A program made the position numbers and the translations under genes. Positions 25,441-37,589 of a stretch of 64,000 nucleotides of DNA are shown piece after piece (position 1 is the stretch's first letter; each line of letters starts with the position of its first letter). Under the pieces are notes generated by a model. The model saw only the letters and a list, made by a program, of their open reading frames with translations. It was not told the DNA's origin and did no database searches. This DNA is from Ricinus communis (Eukaryota > Streptophyta > Magnoliopsida > Malpighiales > Euphorbiaceae), in NCBI RefSeq assembly GCF_019578655.1, contig NC_063258.1:5625283-5689282 (forward strand). The letters are read 5' to 3'.

Positions 25441-27931
25441 AAGTTTTCTAAAAAGCTCCATGAGCTCCAAATAGAAGATGAAATTTTAAGCAAAATTTCA
25501 GCTCTTCTTGTTGATTCCTCTGAATCAGAATTTTCGAATAATGAGGAAGAGTTTCAAATTGATGAAATCAAAACCTCATCCGATTATTCTGAATCAGATT
25601 CTGAAAGTATTTCAAAAAATATTAATATGCTCACTAGGCAACAAGAAGCTCTTTTTGAAGCCGTCAAGCATATTAATGATCCCCAAATCCAAAAACAAGT
25701 TTTGAAAGAGATTTTAAAAACTGAAACCCTTGTCCCCTCTTCTAGTAAGAATACTTATGATCTTACTATGATATTGGATAAAGGGAAAAAGCTAAAAAAC
25801 CCTCTTTCTACCGTTCAAGAACTTCAAAAAGAAATCAAAGCTATCAAAACGGAGCTCAAAGATTTGAAAGAAAAACAATAAAATGATTCTGTTTTGCTCC
25901 AAAGTCTGATCCTCAAACAGAATAGTGATTCTGATTCTGAGGAGGAAAATGATTTCTAAAATCTTGAAGTTTCTGAAAATGTTCCAGAAAACTTCATTAA
26001 TGTTTTAAAGGAAATTACTTTAAGAAAATATTTGATTCAAATAAAGCTCATTTTCCCTGGTGATTTCCAAATAGAAACCATCGCTTTATTTGATACAGGA
26101 GCAGACCTCAACTGTATCAATTATGAGCTGGTTCCTAAAAGGTATCATCAAGAAACTAAAGAAAGGCTTACTTCAGCCAATAGTTCAAAGATTAGGACTG
26201 CGGAAAAAACTGAAGGTGCAATTCTAAATAATAATATTGCTTTAAAAAATATTTTTATTCTTACAAAAGATCTTCAACAAACAGTTATTTTGGAAACTCC
26301 CTTTATCAATTTAATTACTCATTTCAAAGTAACTACTGCTGGTATTATTTTTAAAGCCAAAGATTCAAAGATTGTTTTCCCTTTTATAGAAAAACCCAAA
26401 AAGAGAAATCTCAATCTTATTAAAGCCCACTCAATTTATAATTTTGAGATAAATGCCTTGATCAAAGGAAAACAAACCCAGCTTTCCCACTTGAAACAAG
26501 ATATGGGTTTGAAAAGGATCCAAGATCAAATGCAAAATGATTTTGTCCAAAGAAAAATCTCTGATTTGCAAAAGAAGATTGAAAATGAATTTGTTCTGAT
26601 CTTCCTAATGCTTTTTGGAGACGAAAACAACATATGGTAGATTTACCATATGAAAAAGATTTTTCTGATAAACAAATCCCTACCAAAGCAAGACCCATCC
26701 AAATGAATGAAACTCTAGAAAGCCATTGTAGAATAGAAATAAAAGATTTAGAGCAAAAAGGTTTGATTACCAAGTCTAGATCCCCCTGGTCATGTGCAGC
26801 TTTCTATGTCAACAAAAATAGTGAGATAGAAAGAGGAACACCTAGGTTGGTGATTAATTACAAACCTTTGAATAAAGCCTTGAAGTGGATCAGATACCCA
26901 ATTTCAAATAAAAAAGATCTTCTTCAAAAGCTTCATTCTGCTTTTATTTTTTCAAAGTTTGATATGAAATCAGGATTTTGGCAAATCCAGATTCATCCAA
27001 AAGACAGGTACAAAACAGCTTTTACAGTTCCATTTGGCCAGTACGAATGGAATGTAATGCCCTTCGGAATGACATTTTTAATCCTTATTCAAAGTTTTGC
27101 ATTGTCTATATTGATGATGTGTTGATATTTTCAAATTCTCTAGAGCAACATTTCAAACACTTGGAGACATTTTTCTATGTTGTTAAGAAAAATGGTTTAG
27201 TAGTTTCAAAATCCAAGATATCTTTATATCAAACAAAAATTAGATTTCTTGGACACTATATCTCCCGGGGAACTATCACCCCAATTGAAAGATCTCTAGC
27301 ATTTACTTCAAAGTTTCTAGATAAAATTTTGGAAAAAATGCAATTACAAAGATTCCTTGGTAGTTTAAATTATGTTATGGATTTTTATCCAAATTTGAAC
27401 TGTCTTGCAAAACCCCTTCATGATAGGTTAAAGAAAAACCCCCATGCATGGACCGATGAGCATACAAAAATTGTCCAAAGCATAAAAAAACAAGTTTCGG
27501 AAATACCATGTTTGCACCTAGCTGATCCATATGCATTCAAAATTGTTGAAACTGATGCATCAAATCTAGGGTATGGTGGGATTCTTAAGCAAGTTCAAAA
27601 CAACAAAGAATGTATTGTCCAGTTTACTTCTGCACACTGGAATGATACACAAAAAAACTATTCAACTATCAAAAAAGAAATTCTTTCGATAGTTTTATGC
27701 ATTTCAAAATTTCAAAGCGATCTTTTAAACCAAAAATTTCTTTTAAGGATTGATTGCAAATCTGCTAAAGAAGTTTTACAAAAAGATGTTCAAAACATAG
27801 CTTCCAAACAAATTTTTGCCAGATGGCAAGCAATTCTTTCTGTTTTTGACTTTGAAATCGAATACATCAGAGGAGATTCGAATTCAATTCCAGACTTTCT
27901 GACCAGAGAGTTTCTTCAAAAACAGGAGTGA
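25441..27931 (+). pseudogene. EPRV-1 ORF1 part: protease, reverse transcriptase and RNase H
   Basis: Order: an acidic linker with a glutamate- and lysine-rich helix (25500-25880), the aspartic protease with DTGAD at about 26092, reverse transcriptase from about 26640 with YIDDV at 27107-27121, RNase H (ETDAS at about 27548, then RIDCKSAKE), and an end stop at 27929-27931. Lesions: TAA at 25879-25881 where the other copies have CAA; a TAA at about 25958; a frameshift near 26600; and a deletion of about 36-37 bp after 27068 that removes codons just before YIDDV and shifts the frame. The intact enzyme would copy the viral pregenomic RNA into DNA. Confidence 0.9.
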
Positions 27932-27933
27932 AA

Positions 27934-29388
27934 ATGCCAAGAAAATCAAAAGCAAAAGAGGAAAAGTTGACAGCAAGTTCAAAGCCTGTCCAAAGTCCAA
28001 AGAAGGAAATTTTGCCTTCCTCTTTAAAGCCCATCAGAACCTGGACTGAAATCATCTAGGAAGAAATTGACCAAAGCAAGGCTGATCCGGCCCAACAACA
28101 ATTGCAAATTTCGGAATGGCTTGCCCAGCAAGATCCTGAATTCTTGAAAAGGGTTGAAGAATATTCAAAGCAAATGGTACAGCTTCAGCCTGAAGCCTCT
28201 CCAAAGTCATCCTCCTCCTCCAACAAGGGTAAAGGTATACTTTCTATCCCTTTTTCAAAACCTGAGATAGAAATTTTCCCTCAAAACCTATCTCAGAGCT
28301 CTAAAAGAATTTCAAAACCCAACTCTCAAGAAATAGTTTTGTCACAAACAAAACTTCTTAAATCCAACGAATATATAAAAAAGCAAAATTTTTAAAACAT
28401 TTTGACTATTGAGGAAGGATTCTGTACAGAAAGCCCTTCAAAACTGATTTCAAAAATTTTCCCTCCATGATGGTATTTCAAGCCCTGGAATATTTCAAAG
28501 CCTCAATCCTATTACCAGTCTATCCTTGAGGTAACTGGTTCTGCAAAGTTCAAACATTTCAAAAAATACAAAGACCATAAAGACCCTGCATATTCTACAT
28601 GCACCATACAAAGAATCCTCCACCCTACAGATTGGGGAATGGATTTACACTCTTCAAGGTCCTTCCCAACTTCCCTCCAAAGAACCTACCCATCAAGCCT
28701 AAACACTTCCTTCAACTATTGGGATTACCAACAAGCTTGGTTTAATACCTTTCTTCTCCAAAATGAAGGACAAAGCCATTCTTGGCTTTTCTACTTCGAT
28801 ACAAGCTCAATCCAAACTTCAAAGATCCCCTATTGGTTTAAACAATGGTGGAATTTTTATGGCAATGTTCCTGAGACCATAATTCCCAAAGTTCTACCTT
28901 TGTTTAACCTTTTCAAAGCCCACTACAAACCAAACAAAATAGAAAGACGTTTTTTCCCGTTACTTCTATTTTGTTCAAACTTTTTTCTCCCATGGGTATG
29001 TGTTTGGTATTTCCATTTCAATCAAGCAACAGATGGAGAAATCATCCTTACCCGAAGGTTCAAAGTCAAATGGTGGGATAAATTTAACCACCAAAATAAA
29101 TTATCACTAAAGTTGGTACAAAATTTCCTTTCCGAAAATAGCTTCTTGCCACCTCCAAAAGAACAAACCACTTTCTTGGCACAGAAGTCCTTCATAATTC
29201 CAAAGCTAGCAGCAGCCCAGACAGAAGAGAATTTCTTACAGTTGATCAAACAATTGTCAGAAACCACTTCTTCCAAAGGAAAATCAAAAGCTTCATCTTC
29301 CTCTTCCAGCACCAGCTCGACAGCAATAGGCCTAGATGGTGACTCAAATGAAGATGACTATTTTGGAATTTTCAAGCCCATTAAATGA
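27934..29388 (+). pseudogene. EPRV-1 ORF2, protein of unknown function
   Basis: Begins ATG two bases after the ORF1 stop and ends with TGA at 29386-29388, a 484-codon frame. Visible features: a lysine-rich N-terminus (MPRKSKAKEEK), a serine-rich linker, a conserved central domain with many tryptophans and aromatic residues (blocks like GWYFKPWNISKPQ and WWNFYGN), and a serine-rich, acidic C-terminus. I recognise no enzyme motif. At least three in-frame stops occur: TAG at 28057-28059, TAA near 28393 and TGA near 28468. The C-terminal 249 codons (28639-29388) remain open. Two-ORF layouts with a second ORF of unknown function are known in florendoviruses; assignment to that group is inference. 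Confidence 0.85.
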
Positions 29389-29659
29389 CATCTCTGCAAA
29401 GCCCATGGGTTGAAAACCAAAAATGGCAGCCCAAAAATATTTTGTAATGGGCCAAAAAACCCAATGAAAAAAAAAAGGAAAAAGAAAAAGGAGTCATATA
29501 AAGAAAAGAAAAAAGACAAAAGAAAAAGCAAAAGATTCTTTCAAAGCATGGCCGACAGCTTTCTCAAAAGACGTAAAGCATCTTACTTCATTATCACAAG
29601 ACTACAAGAACAAGTGGAGCCCCTTTTATTCCACTAAGAAGAGCATCCAAAGCTTGAAG

Positions 29660-29680
29660 ACCTCTATAAATAGAGGAGTT
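29660..29680 (+). promoter_or_regulatory. EPRV-1 pregenomic RNA promoter (TATA box)
   Basis: CCTCTATAAATAGAGGAG is the same arrangement as in caulimovirus full-length-transcript promoters. It lies after ORF2 and about 250 bp before the first poly(A) signal, as expected for a terminally redundant transcript. Confidence 0.75.
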
Positions 29681-29832
29681 CATCTTAGAAGAAGGCAAAC
29701 TGAAAAATACGAAGAAGAACCTCTTGTATTCTTCAAGTAGCACAAAGAAGAAGAAATATAGTGAAAAGAGAGAGTATAGAGTGAGAGAAACACTTTCATC
29801 TTATATTCTTATCTTCCTCTTGTAAGTTATAT

Positions 29833-30066
29833 TTCTTTAGTTTAAAGCTTTCATTTCTAAAGCTTTCAAAGTTTGTATATTTGTTTAAAAGTTTATGTTC
29901 AAAGTTTGTGATTATCAATAAAGTTTATCTTCTTTATCTACCATTTTAATTCTTTAGTTTAAAGCTTTCATTTCTAAAGCTTTCAAAGTTTGTATATTTG
30001 TTTAAAAGTTTATGTTCAAAGTTTGTGATTATCAATAAAGTTTATCTTCTTTATCTACCATTTTAA
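29833..30066 (+). repeat. 117-bp tandem duplication in the EPRV-1 terminal region
   Basis: Two nearly perfect 117-bp units (29833-29949, 29950-30066), each containing AATAAA (29917-29922 and 30034-30039). EPRV-2 and the EPRV-3 pieces have a single unit, so the duplication is specific to this copy or its parental virus. Confidence 0.93.
30034..30039 (+). terminator. EPRV-1 poly(A) signal
   Basis: AATAAA, the second of two duplicated signals (the first at 29917-29922), downstream of the viral promoter. Confidence 0.7.
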
Positions 30067-30156
30067 GATTTAACAAGCGTATGCTCTGTGCTTGCCTCGT
30101 CTGAGGATCTTGCACACCAGAAACTTGTTGATCTGTTTCTATTTTTCTCTATCTTG

Positions 30157-30170
30157 TATATATATATATA
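30157..30170. repeat. (TA)n tract at right edge of EPRV-1
   Basis: Seven TA units followed by a T run, directly after the last viral base. Mirrors the left tract at 24083-24102. Confidence 0.93.
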
Positions 30171-31804
30171 TTTTTTTTTTCATAAGGGAATCCACTATTA
30201 ACATGCACATATGCACTTAACATCACAATTCAATCATTTCACTTATATCATATTCAAGCAATAACAATTGTTCAACTCAACACCAATCATTTCCATCTAA
30301 TTCATTCAAACATAAATAATATTAAGCAAACGCAACCATTCGCGGAACATTTGATTAAATATATGAACATAGCAAATTTTAACTATTTACTTACTCAAAA
30401 TACACTTATTCCTTCAGCATATAAGAACCTCCTTTCTCCACAACTTCCTTTCTAGGCCTTTGAGTACCTGTCAACACATTCATCAATTCACATTTCATGC
30501 ATATTCCAAATATTCATGTAAATGCTAGTTCTAATGCATTACAAGATCATCCTCTCTCTAATTCATAGGTCTAACTCTTCCTCTAAGACTCTCAATTATT
30601 GTTTTAATATCATAAAAATATTTCCATCTAGTTAAATACCAATTTAATTCAAATTAACCTCAAATAAATTGCATAAAACTAATCTCCAACATCTCTGTTT
30701 TCTAGACAGAATTTAGTACCAAGGTATATTTATTGCTAGACAAAATTGGCTCAATACAAAAATCTCGTATTAAATAGACATATCCATTTATGCGTCTAGT
30801 TTCATCTCCAAGAAGAATTACTCAATTCCGACTTCTATAGATTTAATTATCTTCAAATTACTGAGCAAGGGTCATACAGCTAGTTGTACCCGAGTAGAAA
30901 TCTGTTTGCTCAATTTAAGCAACCAAAACAGCAAAAACAGCAAAATCACAAAACTACAAAGTTATAGAGGGCTCTTCAAAATTTCCATAGACACCAATTA
31001 AGCTTAATTTGGACTTATATAGCTCATGTTATGCCTAAAATACAGAACATCAAGGTTGCTAGAATTTTGACATTTTTCTATCTTGACATACTTAAACTTA
31101 AATCAAGCTTAATCTCTATGCAATCATTCAATACTCTACTAATTCATGATAATCAGACCTTTAATTAATCAATGAGAGCATCAATTGAAGTTTTTCCAAT
31201 TTGTAATCAAGAACCCTAATGACAAATTAATAACACTCAAGTAACAACTCACCAATTTCAGCTTTTAGGTTGCTAATATGCTTAAATCCTTTAGCTTTAG
31301 CTGGGCTCCTTCAATAGTTGGTAAAATCCTAGCTTAATCTTAAGTTTTTCTAGGTATTCCACTCCTCTCTCTTATTCCAAATTTTGTATTTTTGGCCATG
31401 TACGAATTTTAGAGAAATGAATAGGTAAAATGAGCTTGCTTATGGTTCCAATTTCCAAGATTCATCTCTCAATGCCACCACCTACTTAAACTAGTTTTAT
31501 CATCCTAAATTAATTCTTACTAACCATATATAGGTACTAACTTTTAATTGTATCTTTTAAGTCCAATCTATTTACCCAACCTTCAACTATTGGTTCAATT
31601 AAGTCTTAAGGCTTAATACACATAACCCAAGTACTTAATCAACTTATTTAAATTAATAATCTAATATCATGCTTCTTATTCTCTACTTATAATTAATATA
31701 TATCTGTTCTCATAAAATAAAAATATTATTGATATACCATCATATGCCTAATGATTAAATGTAAATGCACATAACATGGATGATGGGAAAATGCAGGCGT
31801 TACA
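30171..31804 (-). repeat. Gypsy left LTR, second part
   Basis: Resumes after the EPRV-1 insertion and ends GCAGGCGTTACA at 31804. Matches 45880-47459 closely. Contains no gene. Confidence 0.9.
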
Positions 31805-31818
31805 ACTCTCCCTTCCTT
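31805..31818 (-). other. Gypsy polypurine tract
   Basis: On the - strand AAGGAAGGGAGAGT lies directly before the LTR start TGTAACGCC. Confidence 0.8.
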
Positions 31819-31925
31819 AAGAAATTTCATCCCCGAAATTTTAACAACTCACCAACATTACAATGGAATAAATGCGGATACTTCTGTCTCATATGCTCTT
31901 CCACTTTCCAAGTTGCTTCTCTTGG

Positions 31926-32900
31926 TCAATGATGACTCCACTTAATTTTGACCATAGGAATGTCTTTATTTCTCAATTTCTTAACCCTTCGATCAAGAAT
32001 TTCTATCGGTTCTTCCACATATGTCAACTTTTCTGTGATTTCTATCTCTGGCTCTAGAATGATATGACTAGGATCTGATCTATATCGCCTCAACATAGAA
32101 ATGTGAAAAACATCATGAATAGAAGACAGCTCTGTAGGTAATGCTAACCTATAAGCCAATGGTCCAACTCTTTCAATAATCTCATAAGGTCCTACATATC
32201 TCGGACTCAATTTCCCTTGTTTACCAAACCTTAATATTCCTTTCCATGGTGATACCCGCAAGAAAACTTTATCACCCATAATATATTCCATTTCCCTTCG
32301 ATGCAAATCAGCATAACTCTTTTGTCTGTCCTATGCTACTTTCAAATTCTTTTTAACTATCTCTATTTTATCCACTGTTTCTTGTACCAATTCTGGACCT
32401 TCAAGCTGTCTTAAACCTTCAACATCCCAGCATACTGGACTTCTACATTTCCTCCCATACAAAGCTTCATATGGAGCCATACCGATACTATAATGAAAAC
32501 TATTGTTATACGCAAATTCCATCTGTGGTATGTAATCATCCCAGTTACCCTTAAACTCAAGTGTGCAAGCCCTCATCATATCTTCTAATGTCTGAATAGT
32601 TCTTTCTGATTGCCCATATGTTTGAGGATGAAAAGCTGTACTGAAATGAAGCTTAGTACCATATGCTCTCTGTAAACTCTCCCAGAGACGAGAAGTAAAT
32701 CTGGGATCCCTATCTGATACAATAGATATAGGCACACCATGCAATCTAACAATCTCAGAAATATACAATTCAGCAAGTTTATCAAGTGAATCTGTTTTCT
32801 TCACAGGTAAGAAATGAGCACATTTAGTAAGTCGATCAACAATTACCCAAATAGCATCATGCTTGTTAAATGTACGCGGCAATCCCATAACAAAATCCAT
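31926..32900 (-). pseudogene. Gypsy integrase core and chromodomain-like C-terminus
   Basis: Two open stretches separated by a frame break near 32310-32330. The first (32331-32900) is the integrase core with VDRLTKCAHFLPV, SDRDPRFTS and a third catalytic region HPQTYGQSERTIQ, where E is in place. The second (31926-32306) contains the GPYEIIERVGPLAYRL block and ends with a chromodomain-like segment (YVEEPIEILDRR...IPMVKIKW). Integrase joins the element to host DNA; the chromodomain in this clade targets heterochromatin. The break makes it non-functional as it stands. Confidence 0.88.
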
Positions 32901-32918
32901 AGTAATCTTATCCCACTT

Positions 32919-34820
32919 TCACACAAGTATAGATAAAGAATGAAGTTTACGTGCAGGTGCCTGGTGCTCTCCTTTCACTTGCTGACATGTCAAACACTTA
33001 CTCACAAATTCTGCCACATCCTTTTTCATTGTCGGCCACCAATAATAAGGCTTCAAATTTTTGTACATTTTGGTACTTCCAGGATGCATTGCATAAGGTG
33101 CATAGTGCGCTTCATGCATGATTTCCTTTCTCAAATCCCCTACATCAGGTACACATACACGATTTCTATTCAATAACATACCATCATCTTTCAACACAAA
33201 TTGTGTATTATTTCCTTCTTGTACTCTACCCTTCATCCTTTGCAAATAAGAATCTTCACACTGTGCGTCTTTAATTTTATCTCCAATCAAAGGCTTTACT
33301 TGTAATGTGGCTAACAGATCATCGTCATAAACATAAAACTTCACATCCATAGCTCTAAGTGTAACTAAATATTCCACATTGTAACAAATCATACTTGAAA
33401 AATTTTCCACTGACTTCCTACATAAAGCATCAGCAACAACATTTGCTTTTCCAGGATGATAATCAATAGTGCAATCATAATCCTTCAGAAGCTCAATCCA
33501 TCTTCGTTGTCTCAGATTCAACTCTTTTTGCGTAGGGATATATTTCAAACTCTTATGATCAGTAAATATCTGAAATGTCTCCCGTATAAATAATGTCGCT
33601 ATATCTTCAATGCATGTACAATAGCTGCTAATTCAAGATCATGCGTAGGATAATTCAGCTCATGAGGTCGCAATTGTCTTGAAGCATAAGCTATAACCTT
33701 CCCATGCTGCATTAAGACACATCCAAGTCCTTGCCTAGAAGCATCAGTATATATAACATAACCTCCATTTTCAGATGGCAATGCGAGTATCGGTGTAGTA
33801 GTAAGCCTTTTCTTCAACTCTTGAAAATTTTGATCACATAACTCTGTCCACTGGAATGGCACATTCTTCTTTAACAAAGTTGTGAGAGGCTTAGCAATAA
33901 CTGAAAAATCTTTTACAAATCTTCTATAATAGCCAGCTAACCCAAGAAAACTTCGAACTTCAGAAACATTTCTAGGCGGTTCCCATTTAATAATTGCTTT
34001 AATCTTTGATGAATCTGGTTGCACTCCATGTTTAGAAATAATATGCCCTAAGAATGCAATTTCTGCCATCCAAAACTCGCATTTATTGAATTTTGCATAC
34101 AACTGTTTTTCCCTTAAAATCTGTAAAACAATTCTCAAGTGTTGTTCATGCCCTTCTAGGCTTCTAGAGTAAATCAGAATATCATCAATGAACACAATAA
34201 CAAAGTGATCTAAATATGGCTGGAAAGTCTTGTTCATCAGTGACATAAAAGCAGCAGGAGCATTTGTTAAACCAAATGGCATCACAATAAATTCATAATG
34301 CCCATACCTTGTTCTGAATGCTGTCTTAGCAATAGATTTCTCTTCAACCCGGAGTTTCCAATAACCTGATGTTAAATCAATTTTAGAGAACATAGTTGCA
34401 CCTTTTAACTGATTAAGCAAATCATCAATTCTCGGCTATGGATATTTATTCTTCACTGTAATCCTATTCAATTGCCTATAATCAATACAAAATCGCATAC
34501 TACCATCCTTTCTCTTCACAAACAGAACTGGTGCTCCCCAAGGTGAAGTACTTGGCCTGATGAAACCTTTATCAAGTAATTCTTCTAATTGCTTCTTTAA
34601 TTCTTTCAATTCCAATGGAGCCATTCTGTATGGTGCAATGGAAATAGGTGTCGTGCTAGGGATGATGTCAATTCAAAATCAATCTCTCGATTTGGTGGCA
34701 AACCAGGAAAATCATCTAAGAATATGTTAGAAAATTCTCTGACCACTGGAATGTCTAATACCCCTAGACTGACCTTAGTAGTATCTACAAAACTAATATA
34801 GATATGCTTCACATCCATTT
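32919..34820 (-). pseudogene. Gypsy reverse transcriptase, RNase H and integrase zinc-binding region
   Basis: Read on the - strand: RT start with [20 protein letters not shown] (34436-34624), RT core with [14 protein letters not shown] active site (33599-34420), RNase H ([15 protein letters not shown]), then [16 protein letters not shown] and the integrase HHCC region with [14 protein letters not shown] (32919-33548). Frame breaks or stops at about 34605, 34430, 33590 and 32910 split it, but domain order and spacing are complete. Confidence 0.9.
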
Positions 34821-34828
34821 TTAACTAA

Positions 34829-36538
34829 CTAACACGCAGTCACTGCTGAAATCAAACAATTAGGAATTGTCTTCCTTTCATCCACCATTACTGTTTTCAT
34901 TTCTCCTTGTATTTCCATAGCCACTTCCTTCATTTTACAATCAACAATAGCATGATTTCTTGATAACCAATCCATCACCAAAATAACATCAAACTCTGTA
35001 AGATTAATAACAACCAAATCTGCATGTAGTTTCATACTATCTACTACTACAAGACATGATCTCACTATCGTATTTACTGTGATAATACCCCCAGCAGGCA
35101 TAGATACATATATATCATAACCTAATGCCTTTATATTAGCATGAACATGCGATGCAAAATCATGTGATATGAATGAACATGTGGATCCAGGATCAATAAG
35201 AACATGTGCATCAGAATCATGAATAGAAAGTATACCAGTAACAATTTTAGGTGCTACAAATGCTTCATTTCTAGTAGTAGCAAATACTCTAGCTTGTGCT
35301 TGTGGTTGACCAATCTGTTCTGATGGTGTTGCTGAAATAGTTAAACTTCCTCTGCGACCACTTCCTCTGCCTCTGCCTAAACCAATTGGAATATTTTCAC
35401 CAACACTACTCTGACCCACTGTATAAGATTCTCCAATATTATTTCTTCTCATAGGACAATCTCTAGAATAATGTCCTGGCCTACTACAAGTGAAACATAC
35501 TATTGGTCTAGGTTCCCAACATTCTCCAGTATGTCTCCTATTGCACGTAGGACAAACAGGAGCAAACCCTCTACTGGCCGAAACTTGTCCTCCCTCAAGT
35601 CTGGATGAATTGTATCCACCTCTACTATAAGGTACTGTGGAGGATCTACTAGACTGACCACCAAACCCTCGTCCATGATAACTACTCCGCTGTGAATTTG
35701 AGCCTCTGAACGAAGAAATACTAATATGTCTTGGAGGATTACTATAAGTACCAATGATCTTCTTCTTTTTAGCTTCCATAATATTCCTTTCAAATGATGT
35801 TTCTTCAGCTCTCAAAGCAACTTCAATTGAGGCATTGTAATTCTGAGATTTCACTGCCATTTTCTCACGAATGTCAAGCCTCAAACCCATCTCAAATTTC
35901 TTCCTTTTCAGTTCTTCAGTGGCTATTTCTTCTGGTGCATATTTAGATAATCTCACAAATTGAACTTCGTACTCTGCAACTGACATATCATTTTGCTTCA
36001 ACTGAAGAAATTCAAGCTTCTTTTTGTCTCTATAAATTTCTGGAGTATACTTCTCAGCAAATTCTCTTAAAAAATCATTCTAAGTCAAAGTCATTGGTCG
36101 ATCTTTGCTTTTTAAAACTGTTTCCTACCAATCAAGTGCATCTTTTTCTATTAAAGACACTGCATATAGAAGCCTTTGTTCTGATGTGCAATTAAATCTG
36201 TCCAACACCCTTTTTGTATTTCGTAACCATTCCTCAGCCTCAGTAGGATCAGTAGTACCCTGAAAAATATTAGCACCTTGTTTCCTAACCCTTTCATAAT
36301 TCTTATCTATCACAGCCTCTTGTTGTTGAGTCTGAGGCGCCGGTGCTTGTTGTCGAGCTACCCGTTGCATCAGAAAATCCATAAACTGTTCCATAACATT
36401 TTGTACATTCGATTGTGCAGCATTTTCAGAATGTAGCTCATGCTCATCATGTTGATCATGTTCAGATGCATTTTCATGACCATGCACAGACTCTAATGAC
36501 TTATCTGGGCCAGTTGCGTGTTCTCCTTGTCTCTCCAT
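34829..36538 (-). pseudogene. Gypsy gag, zinc knuckle and protease
   Basis: Starts MERQGEHATG at 36538. The gag part has a retrotransposon gag domain (36125-36538 and 35900-36001 across stops at about 36124 and 36090). It is followed by a serine- and glycine-rich linker, a CCHC knuckle CFTCSRPGHYSRDC (about 35460-35500) and an aspartic protease with DPGSTCSFIS, a variant of the usual DTGA/DPGSTH form. The protease ends at 34829. Stops where tryptophan or glutamine is expected break the N-terminal part. Confidence 0.88.
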
Positions 36539-36637
36539 CTATATATATGAAATGCAAATACTCAGTTAAGTTCAAAGAACATATGTCATATACTTAATGA
36601 TATGCAACATGAACCTACTCCCAATGAATCTAATCCC

Positions 36638-36650
36638 TGCTCTGATACCA
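36638..36650 (-). other. Gypsy primer-binding site (tRNA-Met)
   Basis: On the - strand TGGTATCAGAGCA, five bases after the 5' LTR end. Confidence 0.9.
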
Positions 36651-36655
36651 CTAAA

Positions 36656-37126
36656 TGTCATACCCCCATTACATGCTAACCAATAGACATTAGCCAGGAA
36701 GCATACAAGCGTCGTAGAATATATACTACATGTAGATAGGTCAATATGCAGGTTGTTAAGAATCAAGAGACAAGGTTATTAACATATAAACATATGATTA
36801 TACTTAAACATCATTTAACAAGTATTCAAAACATCTTCTTATGCCTTATAAGGCATACTTCCATATATATCACATAACTGCATACAAAATGCATTAGGAG
36901 GAGACTCCATAAAACTGGCCCAACCTGGCAGAACTGCTAAAAGCTAGACTTCGGATACAACCAACAGATGCACTACTATTTACAAACCTGAAAAGAAAAA
37001 TTTTGGAGAGGGGTGAGCCTCCAGCTCAGTAAATAAATAATCAATATAATCTATATCACATACACTTCATACAATTTCCACCCAATCACATAACTTACCA
37101 TGATTCATAGTTTAGGTATAAATTCA
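36656..37126 (-). repeat. Gypsy right LTR, first part (element's 5' LTR)
   Basis: Starts TGTCATACCC and matches 23417-23888 with only a few percent difference. Broken off at AAATTCAT by EPRV-2; about 260 bp of LTR present in the left copy are missing at this insertion. Confidence 0.9.
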
Positions 37127-37569
37127 TCTGAATGGGTCTGGCTTTAGTAGGGATTTGCTTATCTGAAAAATCGTTTTCATATGGCAAATCTACCATATGT
37201 TGCTTTCGATTCCAAAAAGCATTTGGAAGATCAGAACAGAGTTCATTCTCAATCTTCATTTGAAAATCAGAAATTTTTCTTTGAATAAAATCATTTTGCA
37301 GTTGATCTAGGATTCTCTTCAAACCCACATCTTGTTGAAGATGAGAAAGATGGGTTTGTTTACCTTTGATCAAAGCATTGATTTCAAAATTGTAAATGGA
37401 ATGTGCTTTGATAAGATTCAAATTTCTCTTTTTTAGTTTTTCTATAAAAGGAAAAACAATCTTCGAATCTTTGGCTTTGAAAATGATACCAGCAGTTGTC
37501 ACTTTAAAGGGAGTTATCAAATTGATAAACGGAGTCCCTAAGATAACAATTTGCTGAAGATCCTTTGTA
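37127..37569 (-). pseudogene. Inverted EPRV fragment: protease end to RT start
   Basis: Reverse-orientation copy of the region equivalent to about 41630-42075 (end of protease, linker, start of reverse transcriptase). It stays open for about 150 codons and is very close to EPRV-2 itself in sequence. It joins gypsy LTR on the left and the viral leader on the right, so it formed during a rearranged integration. Confidence 0.85.
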
Positions 37570-37589
37570 ACTAGATCTTGTTTCAATTT

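Larger units (their letters stand above)
24104..30156 (+). mobile_element. EPRV-1, endogenous pararetrovirus (Caulimoviridae), rearranged at its left end
   Basis: About 6 kb of integrated viral DNA. From left to right: a protease fragment (24104-24300), an inverted piece of the viral 3' end (24301-24418), then a colinear stretch from coat protein through zinc knuckle, protease, reverse transcriptase, RNase H, ORF2, the promoter and the poly(A) region. It ends at 30156 precisely where the tRNA-Met primer site of the viral genome would begin. The movement-protein part is missing. Flanked by TA repeats on both sides. Similarity to EPRV-2 is high at protein level, but there are many silent differences, so they are separate integrations. 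Stops, a deletion in reverse transcriptase and frame breaks show it is inactive. Confidence 0.93.
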
